Below, one piece after another: positions 1 to 11,152 of a DNA stretch of 64,000 nt. Both the position numbers and the translations under genes were made by a program. The DNA is from Euphorbia lathyris. Taxonomy: Eukaryota; Streptophyta; Magnoliopsida; Malpighiales; Euphorbiaceae. Under the pieces are notes generated by a model that saw only the letters and a program-made list of their open reading frames with translations, was not told where the DNA came from and did no database searches. Position 1 is the first letter of the stretch. Each line of letters starts with the position of its first letter. The stretch is from assembly GCF_963576675.1 (NCBI RefSeq), contig NC_088911.1:129459929-129523928 (forward strand), read 5' to 3'.

Positions 1-1222
1 TAAAACCGACCATTTATAAATCATGAAAGAGTGGACAAGGGCTCCAGTTAAAGCAGACTTGATGAGTGTCAGTTGACCCACCATTGAGAGAGAATTTGCT
101 AAATTTTGCAATAAAATTGTCAGTTATAGGTCTTAAGTATTTGGATTTTGGAGCACCAACGAACAACGGCACCCCAAGGTAGTTGAAAGGAAAGTTTCCA
201 ATCTTAATTCCTATTTGACCCGCCAAATTTATAAAGCGGGCAGGAGTGACCGACTTTCCAAAATAAATGTCTGATTTACTCCAATTAACTTGTTGTCCCG
301 CAAGAGAACAGTATAACTGAAAAAAAAATTAATTGTTGCCATGTTTTTTTATTGAAGCTTTTCCAAATAGTAGCATGTCATCGGTGTATAGCAGGTGCGA
401 ATGGAAGGACGTGTTCCTTGAATATGTCATTGGATCAAAAGCACCCTCATTTTGAAGCTTGAGTAACCAGCGACTAAAAAAATCTTCGGCAATAGAAAAA
501 AGTAAGGAGGATAAAGGGTCGCCTTGACGGACACCCTAAGAGCATGAAAAATACCCCCTGGTCAGCCCGCCAACCAAAATTGAAATCCTAGAAGAAGCGA
601 GTATATTAAGAATCCAATCACGGAATTGCAAAGAGAATCCAAAGGCTTCCATAACAGCAAGAAGAAAATTCTAGCTTAATGTATCAAAAGCTTTTCGGAT
701 GTCGACTTTAAGAGCCATTTTGCTACCGAAACATTTTTATTTAGCATATTTATTCCTTCAGAAGCAGTGGAAATGCATTGCTGAATGTTCCTACCCTTGA
801 TGAAACCAAATTGGTTTTCAGAAACATTTTTAGTCGTGATCACCGCTAATCTATCAGCAAGGATTTTAGATATAATTTTATATCTGAAATTTCCCATAAC
901 AATTGGTCTAAATTTCTCAATTTTATCGGCTCCCTCCATTTTAGGAAGTAATATCATAATACTGAAGTTCATACCAGGAAGAATTTGTCCATGGTTAAAG
1001 AAACTCTGAACCATCCTGCACACATCAGAACCAATAATATACCAAAAGAATTGATAAAAAAAACTCGTTGAACCCATCCGGGCCAGGAGCACTGTCCTTA
1101 TCCATGCCAAAGACCGTGTCTTTAATTTCCTGATTGTCAGGGCAATGGACCAGAGATTCATTATCCGTAGCAGAAATCAGCTTAGGTATGACAAGGGATA
1201 CAGGATCAAAATTGCGAGTCAT
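1..1222 (-). mobile_element. Degenerate L1-type LINE, reverse transcriptase part
   Basis: Minus-strand reading gives the plant L1 reverse transcriptase in broken frames. The fingers motif SAPGPDGF lies near 1096-1073, followed by a block with FRPI and ISKILADRL (about 880-840) and QFGFIKGR (about 820-790). RQGDPLSSLLF lies near 535-500, and the catalytic YTDDMLLF (normally YADD/YTDD) near 390-366. The downstream end around 226-14 still carries the conserved YLGVPL segment. At least two frame changes and several stops separate these blocks, so the copy cannot make protein. The 5' part (endonuclease) is not visible to the right of 1222, and the 3' part runs off the left edge. The family is certain; the exact ends are not visible. 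Confidence 0.85.
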
Positions 1223-1392
1223 ATTTGAATTGGAAAATAGTGATGAAAACTAACCAACTGCATGTTGTCCAATAGTTTCCATATCAAAGGTAACGTTACC
1301 TCAATGCGCATAGGTGTTGATAGTTGGAGTATCCAACCACTAGACTTGCTCTTAGAACACCTTGTGCTTTTTGAGGACTGATCTGCAACTAT
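1223..1392. other. Short spacer with a transposon-end-like motif
   Basis: This stretch between the LINE relic and the Harbinger relic has no coding signal. Around 1325-1357 it carries a sequence (GGAGTATCCAACCACTAG followed by TTGCTCTTA) that resembles, in the same orientation, the right end of the Harbinger relic at about 3530-3560. It may be the end of a second, mostly lost element of that family. Confidence 0.35.
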
Positions 1393-3560
1393 TTAAGGGT
1401 GTCTACCCATTATTTGGTAGAAAGATTGTTGTATCCTAAAATGGTTAGTGATTGAATTTGGATACTGATGAGCTTGGAAAACGAAAAAAAGAAAGAAGAG
1501 CAATTGGCATGGAAAGGGAGAAGGACGCGCCAGATTAATCAATTGAAAATTTGGTTTTATTGTTCAATCTTGAAGAAGCACGTTTGAGGAAGAGAGACCC
1601 AAAAAAACAAATTTTATTGCAGGTCCAGACAAAAGCCACGCATTTACTTTTTTTTAATTCTTTCCTAATATTATTTTCAAATATTTAAAACTTACAAACA
1701 TTTAAAATTTGCTTTGAATATATGTTCATTTGCACATCACTACAAAGGAACGGTAACATATATATTTTGAGGAATATTTTTTGTTTTATGTAAACGGTAA
1801 CATCAATTTTTTTAATATTTAACGGTAATATATTAAAAAATACGGAAAAGTTAAAAATAAAAAATTATATATAAGGTTTGAGTTTGAAATGGTACATAAA
1901 AAAATTTAATACTCTCACAATTACACATCAAAATATCTTCTGATAATAGTGAAGAATTATTGACATAAGGCTAAAGGATGGTGGAAATGATGGAGGAAGA
2001 TGATCTAGAGGATCTCAATATAATTGAACAACATGTCTAGTAATCAGAAACTCGATGGAGGAAATATGTGAGACGTGATCGTGAAGAAGCTGCAAAACGA
2101 CTTCTGAATGATTACTTTTCTCCAGTTTATTCGGAGGACCGATTTTGCAGAAGGTTTCAAATGAATAAAATTTGTTTCTACGTATAGTGACAGACCTTGG
2201 AAATCACACAACATATTTCCAACAAAGGGTTGGTGCCGCAAAAAGGAATGGACTTACTCCGCTACAGAAATGCACTACGGCTCTATGTATACTTGCATAT
2301 GGCTTTCCTGCCGATGCTCTCAATGAATATATCAAAATTAGTGAGTGCATGGCTTTAGAATGTGTAGAAATTTTTTGTCATGATGTTATGGAAGTGTATA
2401 GACATGTGTATATGAGGAGGCCAAATAATGCCGATGTTCAGCACTTGATTCAGATGCACGAGGAACACCATATATTTCCTGGGATGCTTGGAAGTCTTGA
2501 TTGCGTGCATTGGGATTGGAAAAAATTGTCCAGTTGCGTGGAAAGGGCAATACACTCGTGGAGATCATGGGTGTCCAACAATCATACTTGAAGCAGTTGC
2601 TTATGTGGATTTATGGATATGGCATGCATATTTTGGTGTTGCTGGGGCGAACAATGACCTCAATATTTTGAACAAATCAACTTTGTTCAAGGAGACACTA
2701 GCCGGAAGAGCTCCATCAGTTCAATTTAATGTTAACAATCACACATACAAATTGGGATACTACCTAACAAATGGTATATATCCCGAATGGACTTATTTGG
2801 TAAAAAGCTTTCCATATGCCCATGAACCTAAGCAACTCTGCTATAAAGCAAGGCACAATAGTGCAAGGAAAGATGTTGAACGAGCTTTCGGGATACTTTA
2901 AGCTCGTTTTGCAATAGTGCGTGGACCAACACGAAGTTGGAGTAAAAGAAAAATTCATAACATTATGGATTCTTGTATCATACTACACAATATGATTGTT
3001 GAAAATGAGCATGCCAGGTACTCGAGAGATTTTCCTAAAGAAGTTTTTCTAGAAATACTTTCTAAAGACGTTCAAAGTGGACATATTCGGGATTTCGCGC
3101 AATATCTCGCAAGAGATACAGAGATCCGCGATAGAGCAATGCATAACCAACTCAAATTAGATCTAGTTGAGCATATTTGGAAACGTTTATGTTTGTTCGT
3201 TTTAATTTAACGCATTATGTTTGTTCGTTTTTTATTTCAAATGTATATTTTTTTTATATTTATTATTTTTAATGACCAAATTTAATTTTTTTTAAATCAA
3301 TTAAATAGAATAATCAAACCATTAATATTAACATTCAACATTATTAAATAAATTAATATTAATAATATATAAAAAAAAATTGGATTAAATTAAAATAATA
3401 ATATGTTATGACGTGTGGAATCTATTGAAGTAAGATAAAGTATCCAACCGGTAGAGATGATTTTGTAAAGAGAGTGTTTTAATTTAGAGAGTGTTTTGTA
3501 ATAGTGTTAATTAATGATGTGTCAATGACTGGAGTACCCAATCATTAGGGGTGCTCTTAC
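1393..3560 (+). mobile_element. PIF/Harbinger element remnant (approximate ends)
   Basis: The broken transposase at 2053-3210 defines the element. A plausible right end is GGGGTGCTCTTA at about 3548-3559. A weakly matching inverted left end (AAGGGTGTCTACCCATT) begins near 1396. Both are flanked by TTA, the usual Harbinger target triplet, but the left match is poor and the ends are my inference. Flanking DNA at 1600-1900 and 3240-3400 is very AT-rich and non-coding. The Myb-like second protein that autonomous PIF elements need is not visible. Confidence 0.5.
2053..3210 (+). pseudogene. PIF/Harbinger (HARBI1-like) DDE transposase, broken
   Basis: This was a DDE nuclease that moves Harbinger elements in the nucleus. 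Conserved blocks occur in family order. A basic N-terminal stretch with FNDYFSP-like spacing at 2053-2165 ends in a stop, and FLRIVTDL follows in another frame. LQKCTTALCILAYG leads to the first catalytic Asp in GSLDCVHW (about 2490-2510), then NCPVAWKGQYTRGDHG. The second Asp is in ANNDLNIL and the Glu in KDVERAFGIL near 2880. An extra base near 2520 shifts the frame, and a stop at about 2899-2901 separates the C-terminal block (ARFAIVRGPTRSW to 3207). The catalytic triad is still legible but the gene is dead. Confidence 0.9.
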
Positions 3561-3570
3561 ATATGCTCTA

Positions 3571-3990
3571 ACTACTTATTAACTCTTGGATTTATATTAT
3601 CTGTTCAACTCTCTTTTTGAAAATATCTATACATATATTAAAAGTTGGAACTTAGAAGCCGACATGTTATTTTAGGAGTTTTTCTAAGAAGTTTATTTTA
3701 TTTTTCCTAAATATTCTTATGTACATATTATTATTTTTACAATTTAAAAAAAGAAAACAAAATTGTTTGTTATAGGACGCACTATCCCTCAAATTCTTGT
3801 CATTCTCCAAAAATGTTTCTATCTTTTTCCTTCTTATCTAAGTATTTATTAACTCATGAGTTTATTTTATCTCTTCAACTCTCTCTCTCTCTCTTGAAAA
3901 ATATCTATACATATATTAAAAGCCGGAACTTACAAGCTCATGTGTCATTTTAGGAATTTTTCTAGGAATTTTATTTTTATTTTTCAAAAT
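3571..3990 (+). repeat. Two spaced direct repeats with Helitron-like starts
   Basis: A segment of about 140 bp occurs at 3571-3712 and again at 3841-3988, in the same orientation, about 85% alike by eye. Each contains TCTATACATATATTAAAAG (from 3626 and 3904), which resembles the 5' end of many plant Helitrons (TC start followed by an AT-rich stretch). No clear 3' hairpin with a CTRR end was found, so the Helitron reading is tentative. Confidence 0.45.
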
Positions 3991-5764
3991 CATCATTTTT
4001 TGAGTTTTCTCTCCCTAAACATTAACTTTCTCTTTCATAAAAAAACACATAAATGACCTCAAACCTAAAAAGTTACAGAATTAAAGTTGCTTAAAATATC
4101 ATTTATCGCTTGAAAATGTTCATTTCGAGATCGTTATTGGCCAAATTTTGACAAAATGAACCCAAATGCAAAATTTTGTAAACCATAGGGTTGCATTTGC
4201 AAAATTTTGCAAGCTACAGGGTTGCGTTTGCAAAAAAATATCATAAGTACCCATCTGCAAATTGGCAAAACTACAAGGAATCTATATGTAATTAACCATT
4301 TTTTTACAATCTATATTTACCTTAATTTTATTTGTAAGAAATTGATGAGTAACTTTATTAGATCCATATATATACATAAAAACAATTTATTATTACTGAA
4401 TATGTATATGCAGTTTTAAAAGCGACTAGCTGCACTTAAGCACTGTGAATGAGTTGCTTCGCAGACCTCACTAAAGAAGGGCAACAAGGGAACTCGCAGT
4501 CCTTATTGAAGATGTCCCGTGTATATCACACAAGCATTGAGAGGCATAAGATCACTGACACGAATAAACCTCAGAGTCAGGCACCTCCAAGCGATACGCT
4601 CCCCAACCCGATAAGCAATGGCAATCAGGGCCATATACTCAAGAGTGAGCCTATTCGCCACCTCCTCTGCATGAGATAAACTCTTATTAACATTAGTGTG
4701 CTCTTGGTGGTCAAAGCGGCTCCTAAGAGTAAATCTTAATATATTGGTGGACCACACATTCTTTGTGATCTCTTTGTACTACTGGCCAAGGGTCACCCCG
4801 ATCTCTCTAAACATGGAACTACCAAAGAACTCTTTGGTATAGCGGTCCCTTTTAGTAAAATGCGTACGATGATAACTATAGTAACCACCACGAGTTCCTC
4901 TAACTTGTTGTTAGAGCCACTGTCATCCTTAGATTCCTTATGAGGGCTACTCAAACTTCTAGACTGTGGAATGTCCAAATTTGGAGTTGACCCAGACATC
5001 TTAGAGTAATGGTAATCTAAAAAAATTTGCATGCACACCCTATAAGTACAGAAAAGAAAATACGATAGAGTAGAAGGAAAAAAGATATAATCTTAATTCA
5101 AGAGAAAAATGCGCGAAGATAAAAGAGTAAAATTTTCTGATAAATGATCCATCCAGAACTTATAATAAGATGAAAGAGTTTCACGCTAAATAGTTGGTCT
5201 ATAAGACCCTTCGCTAGTGTGTAACCACCAATAAGATTAAAAGACAACAACTATTAATTCCTTCCTGCTCAAGCATATATGGAGCACGCCTGCCATCAAA
5301 CAACATATATTAAAACATTGTCTCACATGCAATGATTCGACATAAACCATTAAAAGGGGACATCTGTTACAAATCCGCTATGTTAAAGACTCAAACCTAA
5401 ATGGGCTTGCAACTCTTCAGAGACCCCTTCCATGGATCCAAAAGCCCTTCATCCTACAACGATTCATAGACACCACCTTATCTAAGGGCAGCAAGGTAAT
5501 CTCATCCCTTTGGAAGCTTATAAAAAAAATATTTTCCTCTCTTTTTAAGATAAATTTTACATTCACTGCAGTATGTTTCATGATACTCATATTGAATTTG
5601 GCATCATCGGAATGTACTTAATGGGCCCACCTCAATGGATCTCAACTTCGAGAAATTATACAGTACTCCAGGAGTAACATATTGGACCAATGAAAGCCAT
5701 TTTGTATACCACTACATGGAAAATGATTGGTATAATAGAAAATGTGTATATATGTAGCATGAAT
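3991..5764. other. Intergenic repeat-rich DNA, no recognised gene
   Basis: Most of this is AT-rich and non-coding. Between 4440 and 5040 the base composition becomes more gene-like, and two short minus-strand ORFs (5038-4793 and 4757-4503) can be opened. They do not match a family I recognise and are not joined by a good splice site. They could be a relic of a retroelement or a gene fragment. 5040-5764 shows nothing definable. Confidence 0.4.
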
Positions 5765-5779
5765 TGATTGGTAGGAAGT

Positions 5780-6360
5780 CAATCTTTTAGGCTGGTGTAG
5801 GTCGAGGGAATGGGTGATTAAACTCAACACTGATGGTTCTTGTCTAAGAGATGGGAGAATTGCCGCAGGAGGGGTCCTTAGAGACGATGGTGGCAGGTGG
5901 GTTTCTGGCTTCTCTCAGAATTTGGGTATTGGATCTTCCTTTTCTGCAGAGCTTTGGGGGATTTTATCTGGCTTGAAACTTGCTAAGGATCTTGGAGTGA
6001 AGAAGCTTCTTGTTGAATCAGATAACCAAGAAGCGGTTAAAATGATTTCTGAGGGCAACGCTGTTTGCCGGAATAACCTGAACATTATTAAAAGCATTAA
6101 GAGGATTGGCTCATCCTTTGAGTCTATTAGGTTTGCTTATAATGGGAGCAGAACCGTGTTGCGGACCGTCTTGCTATGGAAGGGCACTCTAGTGTGTTGG
6201 GTCTTTCTACATTTTCTTCCCCGCCGGTCTTCATCTCTTCTTTGATCTTAGAGGATGTGGTGGGGGTCAGTTTTCATAGGCTGATTCCGGGTTGAGCGGT
6301 TTTTTGTTTTGTTTTTTTTTTTGTTTTTTTTTTACTTTTCCTTTCCTACCAAAAAAAAAA
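5780..6360 (+). mobile_element. 5'-truncated LINE insertion with target duplication
   Basis: The insertion is bounded by a perfect 15-bp direct repeat, TGATTGGTAGGAAGT, at 5765-5779 and 6361-6375. It ends in a T-rich 3' tail region and an A10 run at 6351-6360, just after the typical plant L1 3' end CCTACC. Only the last part of ORF2 (RNase H) and the 3' UTR are present, as expected from incomplete reverse transcription at the target site. The perfect target duplication suggests a fairly recent insertion. Confidence 0.93.
5790..6295 (+). pseudogene. LINE ORF2 C-terminus: RNase H domain (frameshifted)
   Basis: This is the C-terminal RNase H (RVT_3 type) of a plant L1 ORF2. The frame is open from the truncation point. 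It shows the first Asp in LNTDGSC, the Glu in SAELWGI and the next Asp in VESDNQEA. A one-base frameshift near 6148 displaces the last block (NRVADRLAMEGHSS) into the next frame, which then runs to the stop at 6293-6295 after HRLIPG. All four catalytic acidic positions are still readable across the two frames. There is no reverse transcriptase in this copy, so it has no autonomous function. Confidence 0.88.
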
Positions 6361-6438
6361 TGATTGGTAGGAAGTATTACTCCGAAGTACTTTAAAATTT
6401 TCCCATCGACTTCTCATAATCCTCTCTATTTTTTTATA

Positions 6439-8097
6439 GGGAAAAGTATAAAAATAAACTTTGTGGTTACACTCATTTTCGAACAACACCCATGTGGTTT
6501 AAAAGTTTGCAAAGTGGTACCATGTACTTCATTCCATTAACAAACACATACTAAATTGACTAACGGTGTTAAAAGTCAAAGGAAAAAGAGTTAATTTGGT
6601 CCTTATATTTATTTATTTTTATAAATTGACTCCCTTATTATCTAATTATCACAAATAAACCCTAAAATAAAAAATAAAAATCAAATATACCATCTTCTCC
6701 ATCTCTCTTTAATTTCTTATTTTTTTTTCTTCATTCTCTCTCCTCACTTAATTTTTCTCACTCTTTAATTTCTTATCTATTGCCCGATAGCCAATTTCTT
6801 GAGGAAAAATTGCTTCTTAACCTGCGCAAGGAGGAATGGACAGATGGATTGACGCTTCAATCGTTTCGATACTCACTCTAAAACAAATGGCCAGACTGTT
6901 CAGGTGAGTGGTAGTGAAAAAAATAGAGTGGACTTTGTATGCTGTGTTTTGACTGGAATTGTTGGACCCTAATAAGTAATCGGATACCCAAGGTATTGAG
7001 AGCATGAACCAGTTACAGGTCATTAAACTTTAGCTTAAGGCATTTTGGGGCTACATGCTATTAACAACTTTGGTACTGATAATTGATAATTGTTACTACA
7101 GGCATCACTACTTTCCATAGGAACTTCTTCTTGTTAAATTCACCTAATTTGATTTGCTCTTGCCTTAAACCTGCTACCCATTAGTTGCCTTAGTTCCCTC
7201 ATATAATATGCTAATTCATGTGTTGTTCTTTCCTTTCCAAAGAAATTTTAATTATAGCCATGGAATCGTCAATATTTTCCACGACAATACGAGTTATAGA
7301 CACAATTCGTTTTCACATGATTATCACAAGGTAATCTATTTTGACATTATATTAACATTTCGTTAAAATTAAAGCAAAATTTAACCATGGAGATGCTTAT
7401 GTTTCATGACATAATCAAAATTGTGAAATATCATTTCTTCCAACATTCTTGGATAGGCATCCAGACAACATGTTTTTGTTGGTGCTCCTAAATTTGTAGA
7501 GATGGCTGACTGTCTTAATTTTTACTTCATCTTGAATTTCTCTTTTTTTTTGACAGCGTTCTTTTACAACAGATCTTCAGAACCTTTCAATGGATCTATG
7601 GAGAAGACAGCTCCTTTCAACAGATCTTTAGCCGTCGTGGGAGAAATTTCAGAAAGAGTTTTATTTGATTATGGACTAAATATAATGCAAGTGTTTGAAT
7701 GGAAGATTAATAAATGTATATATATATATATATAGAAATTTTGAAAGTGTTGATGGGATAGCTTTATTTTAGAGAGAGAAATTAATAGAGAGGATAGAGA
7801 AAGAAAGAAAAAAAAAAAAAGAAATTAAAGAGAGATGGAGAAGATGGTATATTTGATTTTTATTTTTTATTTTGGGGTTTATTTGTGATAATTAGATAAT
7901 AAGGGGTCAATTTATAAAAATAAATAAATATAATGACCAAATTAATACTTTTCCCTTTGACTTTTAACACCGTTAGTCAATTTGGTAGGTGTTTGCTAAC
8001 AGAATGAAGTACATGGTACCACTTTGCAAACTTTTAAACCACATGGGTGATGTTCGAAAATGAGTGTAACCACAAGGTTTATTTTTGCATTTTTCCC
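6439..8097. mobile_element. Mutator-like element with ~300-bp TIRs (copy A)
   Basis: Long terminal inverted repeats occupy about 6439-6735 and 7800-8097. Both ends begin GGGAAAA and continue with AAAAATAAAC and a GGTTACACTCATTTTCGAA block. The copy is flanked by a perfect 9-bp direct repeat TTTTTTATA (6430-6438 and 8098-8106), the target-duplication size of Mutator-like elements. No transposase is present, so it is non-autonomous. The 1-kb interior (about 6740-7795) has no recognisable gene, only a (TA)n run near 7719-7734. It may hold captured host sequence, but I cannot identify any. Confidence 0.9.
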
Positions 8098-8840
8098 TTT
8101 TTTATATCAAAATTCGTTTTTTTAAGGTGAAATTCTATTAATGGCTCAAAAATTATCCATTTTTCCCATGAAAAAAAACAATTATCCAATTTTAAATATA
8201 TATCCCACTATATTATAATTAGGGAAAAGTATAAAAATAAACCTTGTGGTTACACCTGTTTTCGAACAACACTCGTGTGGTTTAAAAGTTTGCAAAATGG
8301 TACCATGTACTTCATTCCGTTAACAAACACATATCAAATTGACTAACGGTGTTAAAAGTCAAAAGGAAAAGAGTTAATTTGGTCCTTATATTTATTTATT
8401 TTATAAATTAACTCTCCTTATTATCTAATTATCACAAATAAACCCCAAAATAAAAATTAAAAATTAAATACATCATCTTCTTCATCTCTTTAATTTTTTA
8501 TTTTTATTCTTTTTCTCTCTTTTCTCTCTTCTTTTTTTGTTAATTTCTCCCTCTAAAATCAATTGAATTTCAACGTGTTTGATTTGATTATATTTATTTT
8601 TTTATAGAGTTCGAAATTCAATATCCATTATCAATCTTTGTAAACACATTGGCTACATTTATATAAGGAAAATCTCATGAACCTAGAAGATGCAGAAAAA
8701 AAGCTGGATGCCGAGATCTTCATCAAAGGAATTCCAATTTTATCAAAATCTTCATCATCTAACTTCCCCCGACATCATCCAATATTAAAAGGGTTCTATT
8801 TTTGGTAAGCCAATTATTCAGAACTGTGAGCCTCGATTGA

Positions 8841-8970
8841 CCTCTGAGATTGTCTGCTGCTTTTGGTAATGGACGATCAAAGGCGTTTTTGGTAATGAAC
8901 TCCATGAAACCTCTGAGATTGTCTGCTGCTTTTGGTAATGTACTCCATGAAACCTCTGAGATTGTCTGCC
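8841..8970 (+). repeat. Threefold short direct repeat inside the capture
   Basis: ACCTCTGAGATTGTCTGC occurs at about 8841, 8909 and 8952. The second and third copies are followed or preceded by TTTTGGTAATG and ACTCCATGAAA blocks. Read on the minus strand, it expands the captured coding fragment in frame by repeated units. Confidence 0.8.
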
Positions 8971-8983
8971 AATCAGCAACAAC

Positions 8984-10392
8984 CAGGGCCGGCCCTGGGC
9001 CTAGGGCAGGAGTGCGCCGGCCTAGGGCCCAAGGCCGTAAGGGGGCCCAAAAGTTTTATTAGACGTATAAGCATGGATAAAATATAAACAACAATTTATA
9101 TCCATGTCAAACAAGTCTGCCAGTGGCAAAACTTGAAACTCTCATCCAATGAGTCTTGTGTTCGATCCGTGGCAGCAGCACATTTTTCAGACAATATTTT
9201 TTAGACCTTGAACAGCATTTAGACGAAATCAATTTTCTTTCTTTAAATTAGTGAATATAAATTCCACCATATTTTTTAGACCAATATGTCTAAAATCTTT
9301 TTTTTTTTTTTTTTTTGAGCAAATTTTTCAATTTTTTTTATTTTTTTTATGAGCGAATATAAATTCACTTTTAAAATTTTATTTATATTTATAATTATGT
9401 CAAAATGATACTTTAAATTATATAAACAAATAAAATTATTACTTTTAATATAATTTAATGATTAAAATTTATAAATTAAGGGTTCAGGATATATTTACTA
9501 AAGTTTAGAATTTATGAATTGGGATTTAAATTTTTTAAATTAGAGTATAAAATCATACTTTATTTCGTATATATAAAAATAATGACATATTGAAAAGTAA
9601 TTTTGATGAAATGATTTAATTGGAATTTTGTAACCAAATTGATAGTATATTCATGTGAAAAGCTCTAAAAATTATTTAGTTTTTAAAGGGTCTAAATAAT
9701 TAATATTTTAAACTAAAAAAGACCCAATTTAATTTTTTTAAATATAGATGGATGGTTAATTTAAGAATTATACTCATATTTAATCTTAGTGATATCCAAA
9801 ATTTTATCATATCATTTGGTAACATTATCATAAATGACATTTAATCCATTTTGGATGGAAAATTAATCGACTTGTTATTTCTTTTTGTCACATCACACAA
9901 TTTTTGACATGCAGCATGTACACGCAACAATTGATTTAATTTTTTACCATATAGATTTAATATGTAGATAAATAAAGAATTACATTTTTTTCTCATTTAC
10001 CCACGTATTAAGTCTATATAGAAAAATAAATAAATAAAATTATTGGAAAAATATTTAACAAATTGATTAGTTTTTATATAAAATGAGTTTAATTCCCCTA
10101 ATGGAAATTATACTGTAATGGACAAATGTTATCAAATAATACCACATTAGCCAAATGATAAAAAAATTTATATCACGTTGGTCAAATAGGAGTTTAAATC
10201 CATGATTTAAAAAAATTGTGAAACATCCTTTATTGAACGTAATAATATATACTGTATAATTACTAATAAAATATTTTATATTTATCATGTATTAAAATAT
10301 ATTTTAATTTTTTTTTATGTAAAATATTTTTATTAAAAGGGCCTTTAATTATTATTTCGCCTAGGGCCCGTAAATTATCAGGACCGGCCCTG
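8984..10392. mobile_element. hAT-like non-autonomous element nested in the Pack-MULE
   Basis: Inverted ends CAGGGCCGGCCCTG (8984) and CAGGACCGGCCCTG read as its partner at 10379-10392 are flanked by a perfect 8-bp direct repeat GCAACAAC (8976-8983 and 10393-10400). That is the target-duplication size of hAT elements. The subterminal parts share GGGCCC/CCTAGGGC motifs. The 1.4-kb interior is AT-rich with no transposase. Because the duplication is perfect and lies inside the Pack-MULE, this insertion is younger than the Pack-MULE. Confidence 0.88.
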
Positions 10393-10477
10393 GCAACAAC
10401 ACGGGCAACATCTCTCGGCTTCCTCTCAATCTCTTGTGCGAAACGATTCCAGTTAATTATCTCGGCATCCAACTTTT

Positions 10478-10711
10478 TTGATGAGAATACTCTCTCACAT
10501 GATCACTGTGATAAAAATTGCTCTACTTTGCACAAGTATGTCTCCTTTCGATCGACCAACTATGAGAGAAGCTGTTTTGATGCTTATCGAATCGAATAAA
10601 CGAATAGGAAATTTCGAGTCATCTCCTAGTCATAATGCGAATTCAAGTGAAGGAGCACAGTTTGATTCATCTCTAACAAAAGTAACAAAGAGGGGAGAAA
10701 AATTCAATTGA
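10478..10711 (+). pseudogene. Captured receptor-like kinase C-terminus
   Basis: The frame carries IKIALLCTSMSPFDRP followed by TMREAVLMLIES, the subdomain XI region and end of an LRR receptor-like kinase domain (invariant Arg in DRPTM). A natural C-terminal tail and stop codon follow. The fragment holds only the last part of the kinase lobe, without ATP-binding or catalytic residues. It starts abruptly beside the NB-ARC-like fragment, which reads the other way. Lying between Mutator-type TIRs, it is best explained as transduplicated host sequence. Whether it is transcribed cannot be told from the sequence. Confidence 0.8.
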
Positions 10712-11042
10712 TTCTAGAGAGAAATTAACAAAAAGGAGAGAGAAATAACAACAAAAATAAGAAATTAAAGAGATATAAAAGATGGTGTATTTGACTTTTA
10801 ATTTTTATTTTGAGGTTTATTTGTGATAATTAGATAATAAGAGGGGTTAATTTATAAAATAAATAAATATAAGGACCAAATTAACTTTTTTCCTTTTGAC
10901 TTTTAACACCGTTAATCAATTTGGTATGTGTTTGTTAACGGAATGAAGTACATGGTACCATTTTGCAAACTTTTAAACTACATGAATGTTGTTCGAAAAC
11001 AGATGTAACACGGTTTATTTTTGTACTTTTTCCTTACAATTA

Positions 11043-11152
11043 TAATTATAATTATAATAATAATAATAATAATAATATACGAGAGAAACAGAAAAACCCT
11101 TCTGTTGCTTCGTTCTTCAAAGTTCAAATCATAGCATCCAATTTGACTGAAA
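11043..11152 (+). promoter_or_regulatory. Remaining proximal upstream region / 5' UTR of the 11153 gene
   Basis: Only 110 bp separate the Pack-MULE target duplication from the start codon. They contain an AATTATA-type repeat and a TAA microsatellite (about 11057-11079), then a leader-like stretch. Promoter elements must lie largely inside the transposon TIR or have been displaced by it. This is inference from position. Confidence 0.4.

Larger units (their letters stand above)
8694..10475 (-). pseudogene. Captured NB-ARC (NLR resistance gene) fragment, split by hAT insertion
   Basis: The fragment reads on the minus strand from 10475 to 10393 and, after skipping the hAT-like insertion, from 8983 to about 8694. 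The junction is in frame once one 8-bp target copy is removed. It begins near KLDAEIINWNRFAQ and passes through DVARVVADWQTIS. It then shows a threefold short repeat (AADNLRG type, repeats near 8841, 8909 and 8952). It ends with a kinase-2-like TLLILDDVG and, after a one-base shift, DFDKIGIP. LLILDDV plus DKIGIP is typical of the NB-ARC ATPase of plant CC-NB-LRR proteins. There is no P-loop and no LRR, so it has no resistance function as it stands. The NB-ARC identification rests on this short motif and is moderate. Confidence 0.55.
8222..11033. mobile_element. Pack-MULE: Mutator-like element with captured gene pieces (copy B)
   Basis: This is the same TIR family as the element at 6439-8097: left TIR about 8222-8530, right TIR about 10725-11033, starting GGGAAAAGTATAAAAA. 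It is flanked by TTATAATTA (8213-8221) and TTACAATTA (11034-11042), a 9-bp target duplication with one mismatch. The interior contains an NB-ARC-like fragment on the minus strand and a receptor-like kinase C-terminus on the plus strand, which makes it a Pack-MULE. A hAT-like element at 8984-10392 splits the first capture. The right end lies 119 bp before the start codon of the gene at 11153, so the element now forms much of that gene's upstream region. Confidence 0.9.

Noticed and set aside
4503..5038. Two minus-strand ORFs as one gene
   Set aside because: Different frames, no good splice sites and no recognised domain.
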